DNA of 60,000 bases, from the NCBI RefSeq assembly GCF_000003815.2, contig NC_049982.1:5045469-5105468 (forward strand), in the 5' to 3' direction. This DNA comes from Branchiostoma floridae. Lineage: Eukaryota; Chordata; Leptocardii; Amphioxiformes; Branchiostomatidae. The translations under genes were made by a program, and so were the position numbers. Under the pieces are notes generated by a model. That model saw nothing but the letters and a program-made list of their open reading frames with translations, was not told the origin of the DNA and made no database searches. Shown piece after piece: positions 43,070 through 53,395 of the stretch; within the stretch, counting starts at the first letter, position 1, and each line of letters begins with the position of its first letter.

Positions 43070-44933
43070 TGAACTGTGACCCACCTATAGTTTAGATTGG
43101 GCTGCCTGCACTCCTTTAAGCCTCAATTGGAAGTAAAAATACCCAATGTTTGTGCATCTGAGGCAAAACTGTAAGCATAAATTACTGTTTTTTTCTCTAC
43201 ATCGTTTTCTATTGTATGATGGAATTTAATTTACCTTAATTTCTCTCTGTCTGGGTTAGCCCAACAGCAATGTTTTTTGAGTATCGTCTTGCAAAAGATT
43301 ATGTTCTTCATGTATAAACAAGATAGCTCTTGTTCCTAATATATAATAGTGTATACCATCTCTTGAGGCATGGACGAGATGTAGTTATCATTTTAAAATC
43401 ATTCCAGGAGCGAAATTGAAATTAAGTAGAGAATTGACGCTGAGAGAGTTTTTTAAAGAAAATGATTTATTGAGAACAGAAACCTATTTCTTTATCCATA
43501 TACATGTAAATCACACAACTAATCATCGCAAACCGTTTATTTCTTTTGCTTTCTAATTTCCGTCTTGCAGTGAAAGATACCATAAATAGGAGAGTCATTT
43601 TTGTGTAAATTCTTTGTTTTGCATAGATTTCAAGCAAACCAACAGAACTCAAATGCTGTATTTCATCTAATTATGCACGAACCGCGTAACAGTTATATAT
43701 AGAGTGGTTTGACACGTCGTTTGTTACTGGCCATGATAGTCACATGTGAACTGATATTTCAAAGATGTATGGGGAGAACACAGCACACAAGAATGTTTCC
43801 ATAGAGAGAGAGTCATATGTCAGCCTTTACGGAGTTTAGAACTATGTGTTTAATGCTTCATTTGCTTTCAAGCTCGAATTGTTGTAATGTTGTGTACAAT
43901 AAAGGTTCTAATGATAAGGCTGACCTACTGTGTGTATTGACAGTCAATTGTTACTGATTTCTGATCTTCACAGGCCTGACCGATAGACAAAACAAAGAAC
44001 GGCCTGCACCAATACAGAAATCCCTCATGAAAAATATTTTTGTAAGATGATCTGTGGAATAACAGTTAGATACATCCAAGATATGTGGTTCTTTAATACT
44101 AGTAGAAAAGACCAGCACGAGCACATGTGCGCACATGTTGCACGGAAATTGTAGATGTGTATGTTTGGATACAAAAATTTCCATATCAAGAAACACTGTG
44201 TACATGATTAGAAGTTCTCTTCTTCCTATGTAAATACAGGATTTCATTCCTAAAATTGTCGTTCATATCATCGTCATCATATCATTCCGTGCCAGTACTG
44301 CAGCCAGGCCTCTATAGCAGGTCCCACTTGGAGATGTTGGGACCCAAAACGCATACCTGTCCCATAGTTGGGGTAGGGTGACCGCAGTGACACTCAGCTG
44401 AGTTCACCTGACCCCATGTCGTTACGTTAACGTGACAATAAACTGAACCCAGATAATCGTCTGGGAAAAAGCAGTCACCTGTTGAGGAAGGCAATGGGAA
44501 TGGCTTGTACATGCCAGTTGTTGGGTCGCACAGGCTAGGGTGTTTGCTTGGACTTTTATCGGACCCCACGACGCGTCAATACAACAACCTGCCAGCGCTA
44601 GCTAGCTGACGCCACGGTGATAAAGAAGTGCCCTTTGGATGTGATGTCAATCCGGCTGCATGACAGATTTTATCAGCAGACAGTACAACATTCGCCTGCA
44701 GCTGCTTGTATCTAAAGGTTTTAGGACCTAGAAGTGAACACCATACGGCCATGACCACAATGAGGTGATTAGACAGCAAAGATCACTGACCTGACCTGGC
44801 TTGACCTGAGCTATTTCTGCGTTCATCTGGCTGTAATCAATGAGGTTAAACTGCTTGTTTATCTGACGTTGAAATTTCACCAATCAGAGATCAGCTGACC
44901 CAACCCACGCTTGGCCCTCTAGACGCAACGTCG
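43070..44933 (+). other. 3' UTR and intergenic region after copy 3
   Basis: AATAAA at 43898-43903 is the best polyadenylation signal. A TCTTGCAG motif near 43562 aligns with similar motifs in the 3' flanks of copies 1 and 2. No further gene is supported up to the signal exon at 44934. Confidence 0.5.
43898..43903 (+). promoter_or_regulatory. Probable polyadenylation signal of copy 3
   Basis: AATAAA 829 bases after the stop, within TTGTGTACAATAAAGG. Canonical hexamer with TG-rich sequence around it. Confidence 0.5.
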
Positions 44934-44976
44934 ATGAAGATGATCCGGACTCTTGTCGTATCTCTGTTTTGTACAG
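44934..44976 (+). CDS. Orphan signal-peptide exon (MKMIRTLVVSLFCT)
   Basis: ATG to TGTACAG before GTAAGA: 14 codons plus one base, phase 1, the same design as the copy 2 and 3 signal exons. The next downstream phase-1-compatible exons are the TSP1-EGF exons or the copy 4 D8C exon. Copy 4 also has a nearer signal exon at 48438, so this one is an alternative first exon or a leftover from duplication. Confidence 0.55.
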
Positions 44977-45918
44977 GTAAGAGGGCATTCCGTTATGTAT
45001 TCCTGGTTGCTCTGCGAGGTCACTATATGCAGAATATACGTCTCAGTTATATGACGTTAAGGACCTTATTCGTAGGTGCGTTCTGACAGTAGCTGACAAC
45101 TTATTGCAGCTTACCTTGTGTAGATTCTCCTGAAGTCACTTGTGGATGCGACTTTCCACTACTAGCCCTACGTTTGTATGTTTGTTGTATCTGTTCTATT
45201 AAGCTTTGATTCCAACTTCATGACGGGTCCTTTACTCCCTCGACCTTTTCAACTGAGATCTTCATGGTATGTATGCAGGCCATAACGACAGATGTCTTTA
45301 TTGCGTTCCAAATGAGAGTTACCATGATGTTCAACATTAGACCAGGTCGCAAAAGGGTTCTGAATCCTAGCACCTTGATATGCCGGCTCTTCAGGGCGTA
45401 TTCATGCTGATATCCACGCCGTAGAAACAGCCTACATTTCATTGAGATTCTAAAGAAACTATGGTTTACGGGGACTGGTATAAGCTTATATTCTTCTGTT
45501 GGGCGTTCTAATGTTAGGGATACATATTAATTCTGGAGTGTTAAGGGTTAGGGTACGTCGATGACGTGTATCAACATGTACCTGGTACTGAACAAGGTTG
45601 AGTCAGAGTTACGTGACAAGCATCATTGACCTAATGGGGGAAATACAAACAACCTGCATACGCAAAAAGCTGCTGGGTCACAGAGGTATGTTGACATTTA
45701 CATGGATAATTCGAGGCTTCTACAATGCAAACAGTAAACGAACAACTAAAGCCCCTAATCTTATTTGGACGTGCCCTTTGAGTGAGATCTCAATCGAGCT
45801 GCGTTACAGGTCTGGCTATGAGAGCTGATGAAATGCCCGCTGGGTCACTCTTGTTGTCATTTACGTGATCAGTACTAGTCCTCCCATTTTAGCAAGGAAA
45901 AATTATACAAGCTTTGAC

Positions 45919-46219
45919 ATGCATAAGTATCAAATCCTGTTGTTGGGTGTAATGGTGGTTCTGTTAACGAACCAAGAAGTTCTAGCATTCCGGCGACGTT
46001 TTAGTTTTTGTAGACGTCGATCAAGTTACTCCTGGAACAGTTGGAGTGCATGTAGCGCCCCATGTGGAACCTCAGGCACACAGACGCGCACAGCTAGCGG
46101 CTGTGGATCCCCGGGGTCGCAAACTCGCCCCTGTAACCGGTTTTGTCATAACGGAGGGACGCCCAAAGCTACCTCGTGCTCGTGTTCTCTCGACTTTGTG
46201 GGGACCTGCTGTGAAACCC
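45919..46219 (+). CDS. TSP1-EGF exon with signal peptide, upstream of copy 4 (first)
   Basis: [20 protein letters not shown] is a signal peptide ending near VLAF, followed by basic [10 protein letters not shown], the TSP1 repeat [28 protein letters not shown], and the EGF-like tail CHNGGTP, CSCSLDF, GTCCE. It ends in phase 1 before GTGAGT. Homologous to 17742-18030. It encodes no stop before the donor, so it must splice onward. Confidence 0.75.
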
Positions 46220-46803
46220 GTGAGTTTTACGTTTATTCTGTCAGTTCTAAGGGTTATAGTGATGTCATTCAGATGAAAATTCTAATTACTTGTAATTCAC
46301 TTTAGGGGCTGGGACAAAGTAAAAAATAAACAACCAATACTTACTTACTTAGAAATGCAAACAGCGCGAAAGTTTGCTGCACGTCCATACTTCTCTTTGC
46401 CCTTTTTGTCTGAAGTTTTTTTAATTTGCCCTTTACAAACTGCTGTACAATCTATAGTCGGTAAAATGTTAGATTGTCCACAAAAACCCTAGAACCATTT
46501 GCACAGTTGACAGGCCACTCAAGGGGTAAAGAGAATGTTAACGTCTGTGATATGTGCACTATTAGAACAGATATTTGAACCTCACATGGAAATGTCTTCG
46601 TAAGCGGTAATTGATGACAAGAGCAACCTGTTGGACAGAGGTTATTGGACACTTGGGTTCAACTCCCCACGGGGCATATTTGGATATACCTTACCGCTTG
46701 GATATGAGACCTTACAAAACGCTCGTAGGGTCATTCACGCAGTCACTACTACTGCTAGTTCTCCATTTTGTAATTAGCAAGGAAAAATATTACGAGCTTC
46801 GAC

Positions 46804-47119
46804 ATGCACAAGTATCAAATCCTTCTGTTGGGTGTCATGGTGGTTCTGATAGCGAACATAGGAATTCTGACATGGATGCGGCGACAAATTTCAACTCGGA
46901 GAATCAGACAGTTTAATTTTGACGGCATTGACCTCGACGGCGACCCCAGTTGGAGTGCCTGCAGTGCGCCATGTGGGAACTCAGGCACACAGTCGTCCGT
47001 AGACCCTTTTGGTGGTACGCAAACTCAGGCCTGTAACCGCTTCTGTTACAATGGAGGGACACCCCAAGCTTCCTCGTGCTTGTGTTCTCTCGCCTTCAGG
47101 GGAACCTGCTGCGAGACCC
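46804..47119 (+). CDS. TSP1-EGF exon with signal peptide, degenerate TSP1 (second)
   Basis: [20 protein letters not shown] starts a second copy of the same exon, with the preceding 25 or so bases also shared (CAAGGAAAAAT). The TSP1 is altered: the first Trp block is replaced by [19 protein letters not shown], and the TRTASGCG strand is lost after GTQSS. The EGF-like tail ([17 protein letters not shown]) and the phase-1 donor are intact. The frame is open, so it may still be used, but the TSP1 fold is probably compromised. Confidence 0.65.
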
Positions 47120-48437
47120 GTGAGTCTTTGGTTTATGTGTCTGTCAATGGCCATAACCAAAATGCTACTACTTAACATTTAACGGCAATTCAATCCCGAC
47201 AACTAGATAAAAATTGGATATCTACTCCCGGGCGTTTCCAGTGACATCTATCACTATTTTTCAGCGTCGTCTATCTATAGAACAATCACATCCATTCCAT
47301 CACATTCTATCCCTTCTCCTAGCTTTTTCTGTGCTATGGTTCATTCGCTTAGATTTTTATGATTTAGTCCCATGAAATTCATATGTTCTTGAAATGTCTT
47401 GTTTGCGCTGTGGCATGTACGGACCTTCTTGTTCCTGTGTGCTGTTTTTTTTTTCAATAAGGCCACATCAAGTAAATTTATCAAAATATATGGATGACGT
47501 GTTGTCAACTTGGTAAGTTTTACCAATCTACTACACTAGTGTTACTTTTAATGCACTTCTAGATATTGACTAAAATGAATGTAGGGCTGTGATACGGGTG
47601 TCTTGTCGCTTCAATTCTTGTTACTACGTTTTAAGTGTCTATTTTCAAAATTTAGCATCTAATCCTTTTACCCATCATCCGTGGTACGGATCGCTCGACG
47701 GCCGAAGGCCCGCGGGAGGGCTAGGACCGAGGGTGATGTGGAATACACCGTGTTGTATTTTATTTATGTCATATCCACCTGAGGAAACACATGTTTCGAT
47801 GTGAAATGCGCCAGAAGTGGAGAAAATTTGGTGCCCTCGAACAACGACGGAATCAGGTATTCCAATTTTCGACCACACCGCACTCGGCGTACGCAGAGTA
47901 TGTTCGAATTGTTCGATGGAAGCCTGTGTGATGAAACTTCGAAGCCTGTGTGATACGGCTTTTTATCACACGGCCCGGAACACCTGTATCGAACGTTGTC
48001 GCGGCCCAGGTATGACATAAAATCCGTCATCAGTTCTAACGGTTATAGAGATGTCATTCAGAGACAAATTCTATTTACTTGTAATTCGTTTTACGGACTG
48101 GGACAAAGCAATAATCAGAAACAAATACTTGCTTAGAAATGTAAACAGCACGAAAGTTTTATTTGCTGCACGTCCATACTTCTCGTTGCCCTTTTTGTCT
48201 GCAGTTAAATTTGCAAACTTCTGTCCAGTACATCGTCGGCAAAAATTCTATATTGCCCACGAAAGACCATTTGTACAGTTGGCAGGCCACTCAAAGGGTG
48301 AAGATAATGTTGACGTCTACTAATAGAGAAGATATTTGTACCTCACACGGAAATTCCTTCGTAAGTGATAACAAGCTCAGCCTGTTTGGACAAGGCTATT
48401 GGACGCTTTGGAACTCCATAGGACGACATCGTTTAAG
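47120..48437 (+). other. Intergenic or intronic stretch before copy 4 signal exon
   Basis: Apart from the half foldback element, 48030-48430 repeats 46240-46640 (GTTCTAA.GGTTATAG, CTTGTAATTC, ACGTCCATACTTCTC), so the TSP1 exon flank was duplicated here without the exon. No gene seen. Confidence 0.5.
47690..47835. repeat. Half copy of the foldback element at 1-228, inverted
   Basis: GGAATACACCGTGTTGTATT, the preceding CGCGGGAGGGCT and the following TTATGTCATATCCACCTGAG are the reverse complement of positions about 1-145. The central GC-rich stretch is shortened. Confidence 0.8.
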
Positions 48438-48474
48438 ATGATCCTGCAACTTCTCATCGTTTTATTACATGCAG
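48438..48474 (+). CDS. Signal-peptide exon nearest to copy 4
   Basis: MILQLLIVLLHA plus one base, phase 1, before GTGAGG. Joined to 50514 it reads LHAAVVYGDPC, with a good AxA-type cleavage context. Sequence differs from the copy 2 and 3 signal exons, in line with the different lineage of copies 1 and 4. Confidence 0.65.
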
Positions 48475-51400
48475 GTGAGGGAACCACGCGGTAGTTATTC
48501 TGGTGGTCTTGGTATGACCATTCTTACCATACCAGTTACTAACGTATGGTAGAAGTCTTAGTAGTTTCCGGTTCTAACATGCTAATTTTGGAGTGGAATT
48601 CAAACTTTTTAAACCACAATTCCATTCGTTCTAGGGTAGCGAGTACGCATATCGCACATACACGTATTATTCAGGCTTTAGTCACTCTTGAAAGCTTTAT
48701 GCGCGCGCAGGGCTCGTTTCCACGGGTGCTTTATCTCTGTCCATTTTGAACCGGTCACTACTAAGGAAGGCATCAACTCTTTTACGCCGTCAAACCTGAT
48801 GAGGTCACAGTACAGACCTAGTATCTCTGTCAATATCCTCCATAACATACTGCCGTGTTATAGGAATGTTGCAGGACCTTTCGCACCATCTTTAGACACA
48901 AAGAGTGTAAAGCGTCCCGTCTTTGTCCTTACTTGTCTTATAAGCTTGTACGAGTCCGATGTACGTGACAAGGATCACCGACCTCATGGGGGAATGCAAA
49001 CAACCTGTGCAGAGATTTGCTGGGTCAACAGGCATGTTGACCTTTACATGGATAATACGAGACTTGTACAATGCAAACAGTAAACGAACAACTAAAGTCC
49101 ATCATCTGATGGCCAGGCGTGCCCTTTCATGCGACCTCTATCGAACTGTGTACACAGGTTTACATATGTCCTGATATGTGCAAACTGCCCGCTGGGACAT
49201 TAACCCATGACTGTCCCGAGCATGCCCCTTACATTGTACTATGCTCGATAGAGCATGGTATAGAGCACTACTGTTATATATAGTCCAGGTTCCCGTTTAA
49301 GTATCATCCTTATGTCACCTGCTGCGATACCTGTGAGTTTTCTTTCAGCGATATGTCCTCTGTTCCGTTTTTTTCTGGGGGGGGGGGCGTAGAGTACATT
49401 AATTCATCGCATCAGGACTTGCCATGGGTTTTGTTGTCTTGCTCACATATACAAACTGTTACACTCAGCACGAACCATATAAAAACGGTAATCTTTAAAT
49501 GGAATAAACAAAAACAAACGCCTCAAGTCTTTCATGCAGAAAAAAACCTTTAAGTGCCATAGCAAACCCAATGATTAGAGATTTGACAGCATTGAAGGCA
49601 ACATATTTTCTTGAATGGATCATTGACACTGGGATTAGTAGTCAAACGACTGGGCAGGGAGGAGGTGTGTAGCAAAACGCCGTCACCATGCCGCCATCGT
49701 ACCGCGAACGTAGGGAGCCAATGGGCACCAACTGGGAACAAAGTAAACGCACATTTTGTAAAAAGTGAGGTATCGGTTTCAAGGTTGTTGTTTTTTAATA
49801 AAAATATAAACATATATTATTACACTTGCGTGGTGCAATACATGAAATAGGATGAAAGCAGGTTAAATCTGGTTCGTGTCTGTTCGTTTGGGTCATTTTC
49901 TGTTACTGTATAAGTCTTTTAGGGTTAGACGTATACTTCGCGATATGTTACAGGTGTTGTGCCAGGTATCATAAGTGAACGTCCCTTCAGCATTGCATTT
50001 CTCTTTTGGTGGATTTTCATAGTTTTCAATGGTTTTCAATGACAATGCTGCGATTTCCAACCGTTTTGGCTTGAAACGCAGATGCGCCGCACGTCAGTGT
50101 GACCGCAAAGGACAATTGGCGATAAAGGTGACGCAGTAAAATGCCGCCAACGTATACCGCCACAGTCCAGTGAGATAACCCCTTCACTTGGAAATTCAGA
50201 CCCGTGGAACACAATGTTATAGAGGAAGGAACTGATGTCATTCTTTGTGGGAAGGGCTGTAGATCCAGTCACAAATTGTAATTATGGTTTTGCCTTCAAA
50301 GATCTGCTTGTAGATTATGGACATTATGATGAAGGCATGCAGCTTAGTAGCTGTACCACGTGTCTTACGAATTCGGCATATGGCGCACATGTGGTTTTCT
50401 TTCTACTTTCATGTAGCACTTTTGCAATTCACTATTGTACATTTTAAAACCACACACTGAGGAACTGTGTACGCAGTGCCATAGAAATGGCATTGGATTT
50501 TTAATTTCTGCAGCTGTGGTGTACGGGGACCCATGTACCGAATACGAGGCAGTGGACGAACCCACCAGGAGCACTGGTTCCTTGATGAGTCCCGGAAATG
50601 TCCGCTGTGACAGCGGCCTGAGGACCCAGTGGTACCGGTTCGTCAGCCCGGCAGGAGGAGAGATCCCCACTAACTGCTCTCTTCTGGACCCTACCAGCTG
50701 CTCAACCATCGGGCCTGTTTGGATGAAAGGTAGGGGCATCAGACTAACCTGTGAGAGGAGGAAACAATAATAGAATGCTGGTCTGCCATCCGAATGTATC
50801 TATTGGTCGGCGAAAGGGGATTGTCGTGTCCTGTGTCTCCCTGCTTTCAGTGTCCTGTCAAGCAAGCAGATAACGTACAGTGGGATTGAGACAATCAAAA
50901 TATTGTTCTAGGTCTACCTACGTATGATAATAGCACCAGTGACAATGATTGCATTGATACGGTTGCCACAATTCCCGGCTAGAAAAACATTGCTGCAAAA
51001 TGCCTTGTGTCGGGTGAGCAGACAAAGGTTCCGTAATGCTGTTGGCAGCCTTACATTGATGTGCTGATGAAATGAGTTTTTGTCATCTAAGCATGGTTAT
51101 GTCGTACTTTTACCAGGCACCCTTCCATCTACGGCTGATGGGGAGGTAATAAGACAGGCCTGCCGGATCGGAGTCGGGGTGTGTGAGGGAAACTGTTGGG
51201 ACATTAAAGTGAAAAGCTGCGTCCGAGATGGCCAATCCTACTATGTCTACCTGCTACCCCCGACACCGGGCTGTCCGGAGGCATACTGTGCAGGTACGAG
51301 AACTAAAGCTCGCTGACAACCGCAACGAGTGACAAGTTGGTCGAAAAACAAGAAAAAGATCACAATGTTTTACCGAAAACTTTCCCTATTGTATACACAA

Positions 51401-53345
51401 CTCCAAGGTTTTATTTCCTTAATTGCCAGCATACTTAACTGAGAATGTAAGTTCATCTGTGACGGTAGTTAATATAATGATACGATTTTTAAGACTTTAT
51501 ATCCGTACACAAGAATAAAGCGCTTACCAACAAGCTTTCGATCAGTCCTCTGNNNNNNNNNNNNNNNNNNNNNNNNNNNNNNNNNNNNNNNNNNNNNNNN
51601 NNNNNNNNNNNNNNNNNNNNNNNNNNNNNNNNNNNNNNNNNNNNNNNNNNNNCAACTACTTCCCAGAAATTACACAGGTCTTTCACATTCAAAGAACATA
51701 TGTTCATAATCGTTCTATGCTTCCATTGCTACAAAGTGTACATGTTGCATCATATATATGTCCAGTTTCATCTTTGATACCCCGTTTGTGCATATTGTGC
51801 GCACATGGTAGTATACGGTGTAATAGTTTGTAGTTTAACTCTGCCAACTTAGTGTCTTTACAGGTCTGTGTGCTTAACAATCTCCAGATATTTTCCCAAG
51901 CCAGGGTTTCAGTAGGAAATATGGATTGCCATTTTTACAGAATGTTGGTTCCTTGACCTGTGCCTGCACTAATGCATTGTAAAACAATTTGCAGGTCTTC
52001 TTGCTTTTGATTTGTTTTGTTGTTTTACCATCAAATATACATGGGGAAATGGTGTTAAGCTCTAATCTTTGTAAAACGTTGTCTTACTAGCAGGACCTAA
52101 GGGTCATTTGCTCATAGCCATTGTCTTGACCCAATGATGTTATATCATGATGCAATTCATATTACTGTAGATAATACTAATCAAGAACACACGTGGAACT
52201 GATGTTGACTGGTATTGATACATCAAAAGTGTCTCTTTGTGACATCATGGCGGGATGCATACGTTAGAGTCTACGGTATTTCTCATCGTTAAACTAAGGA
52301 GGTTTCTTCTTGACTTAACCAAGAAGTGATCATGTTTAACTAATGAGATACTGTACCTTCTATACCTAAAAACGTATACACGGACTAAATTCCATCCGCA
52401 GAAAACTTCCCCAACATAACAACCAACCCACAGCTGACCAACAGCTCTCTGCAGTCCGAAGTTGTGCTGCTGTGCGACTTCGACCGCCCGCCATGGGACA
52501 ACCTGACCATGGAAGTCAACTGGGTTGCCGGCAATGAGATTTTCCACCAGACCAGTTTGTATAACGGAGAACAACAGGCCGTACTGCGTCAGACAGAGCT
52601 TAGGAAGGGAATGGGGAAAGAGGTACGTGCGGACATGTTGTGTACAGCAACTTTGTACAACCTGATATTCACTTGCTAAAAGAATACCTTAATGGCAAAG
52701 CTTTACGACTATCAAAGGCACAAGCTCATCCAGTCTTCTCTGGCCATACGTGGTCGCCTATGACTGCGAGGTAATCAGTAACTTACAAATATAGGCTGAA
52801 AGTGATGAGACAGGCCACGATGGTTGTGGTTGTTTGAAGACGATCATTTAAGGTTTTGGCAGGAGGACAAACTTTTCGTAGCAACTACGAAACGTTAAAC
52901 ATAGGAGAGCCCGCTATTTAGCATTTAAAGAACTATTATACAGTATCGCGCTGGTATGCAACTGAGATTATGAGTTTCTTTTCTCGTGGTCTCCTGGATC
53001 TTGCCATAGGCACATTGATTTTTGTCATAAACTCATAATTCTTTCTGGGAGTGTAGTATATGTGATTGCACAACACAGTTATCTCAACTGACCTTGTCCC
53101 ACCCACGTCTGGAATTTAGTTAATCCTTTACAGATGGTAGTCTAGACTGTTAACATAATTATTGTAAAATGTGCAACATGTCTAAGATATGTTTTCTTTT
53201 CGCAGATTACGTGCCAAGTCCGTGGAAGGTTTAAGGGTGGAGGAGCTCCTGGTGAGATAGAAATCAGCAATGAGTTCTTCGCCGGAATTAAGGTTTCCCA
53301 TTTTGCATTATTCAGTATCATAATCATGGTACCTTTCGTGTGTGT

Positions 53346-53395
<50 letters not shown>

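Noticed and set aside
44312-44779. Minus-strand frames with Pro/Cys-rich peptides
   Set aside because: No domain, no splice support and no repeat in the other units.
45865-45918. In-frame extension upstream of the TSP1 ATG at 45919
   Set aside because: The open frame upstream is short and the signal peptide clearly starts at MHKYQ; the same is true at 46804, so the upstream part is taken as 5' UTR, though use as an internal exon stays possible.
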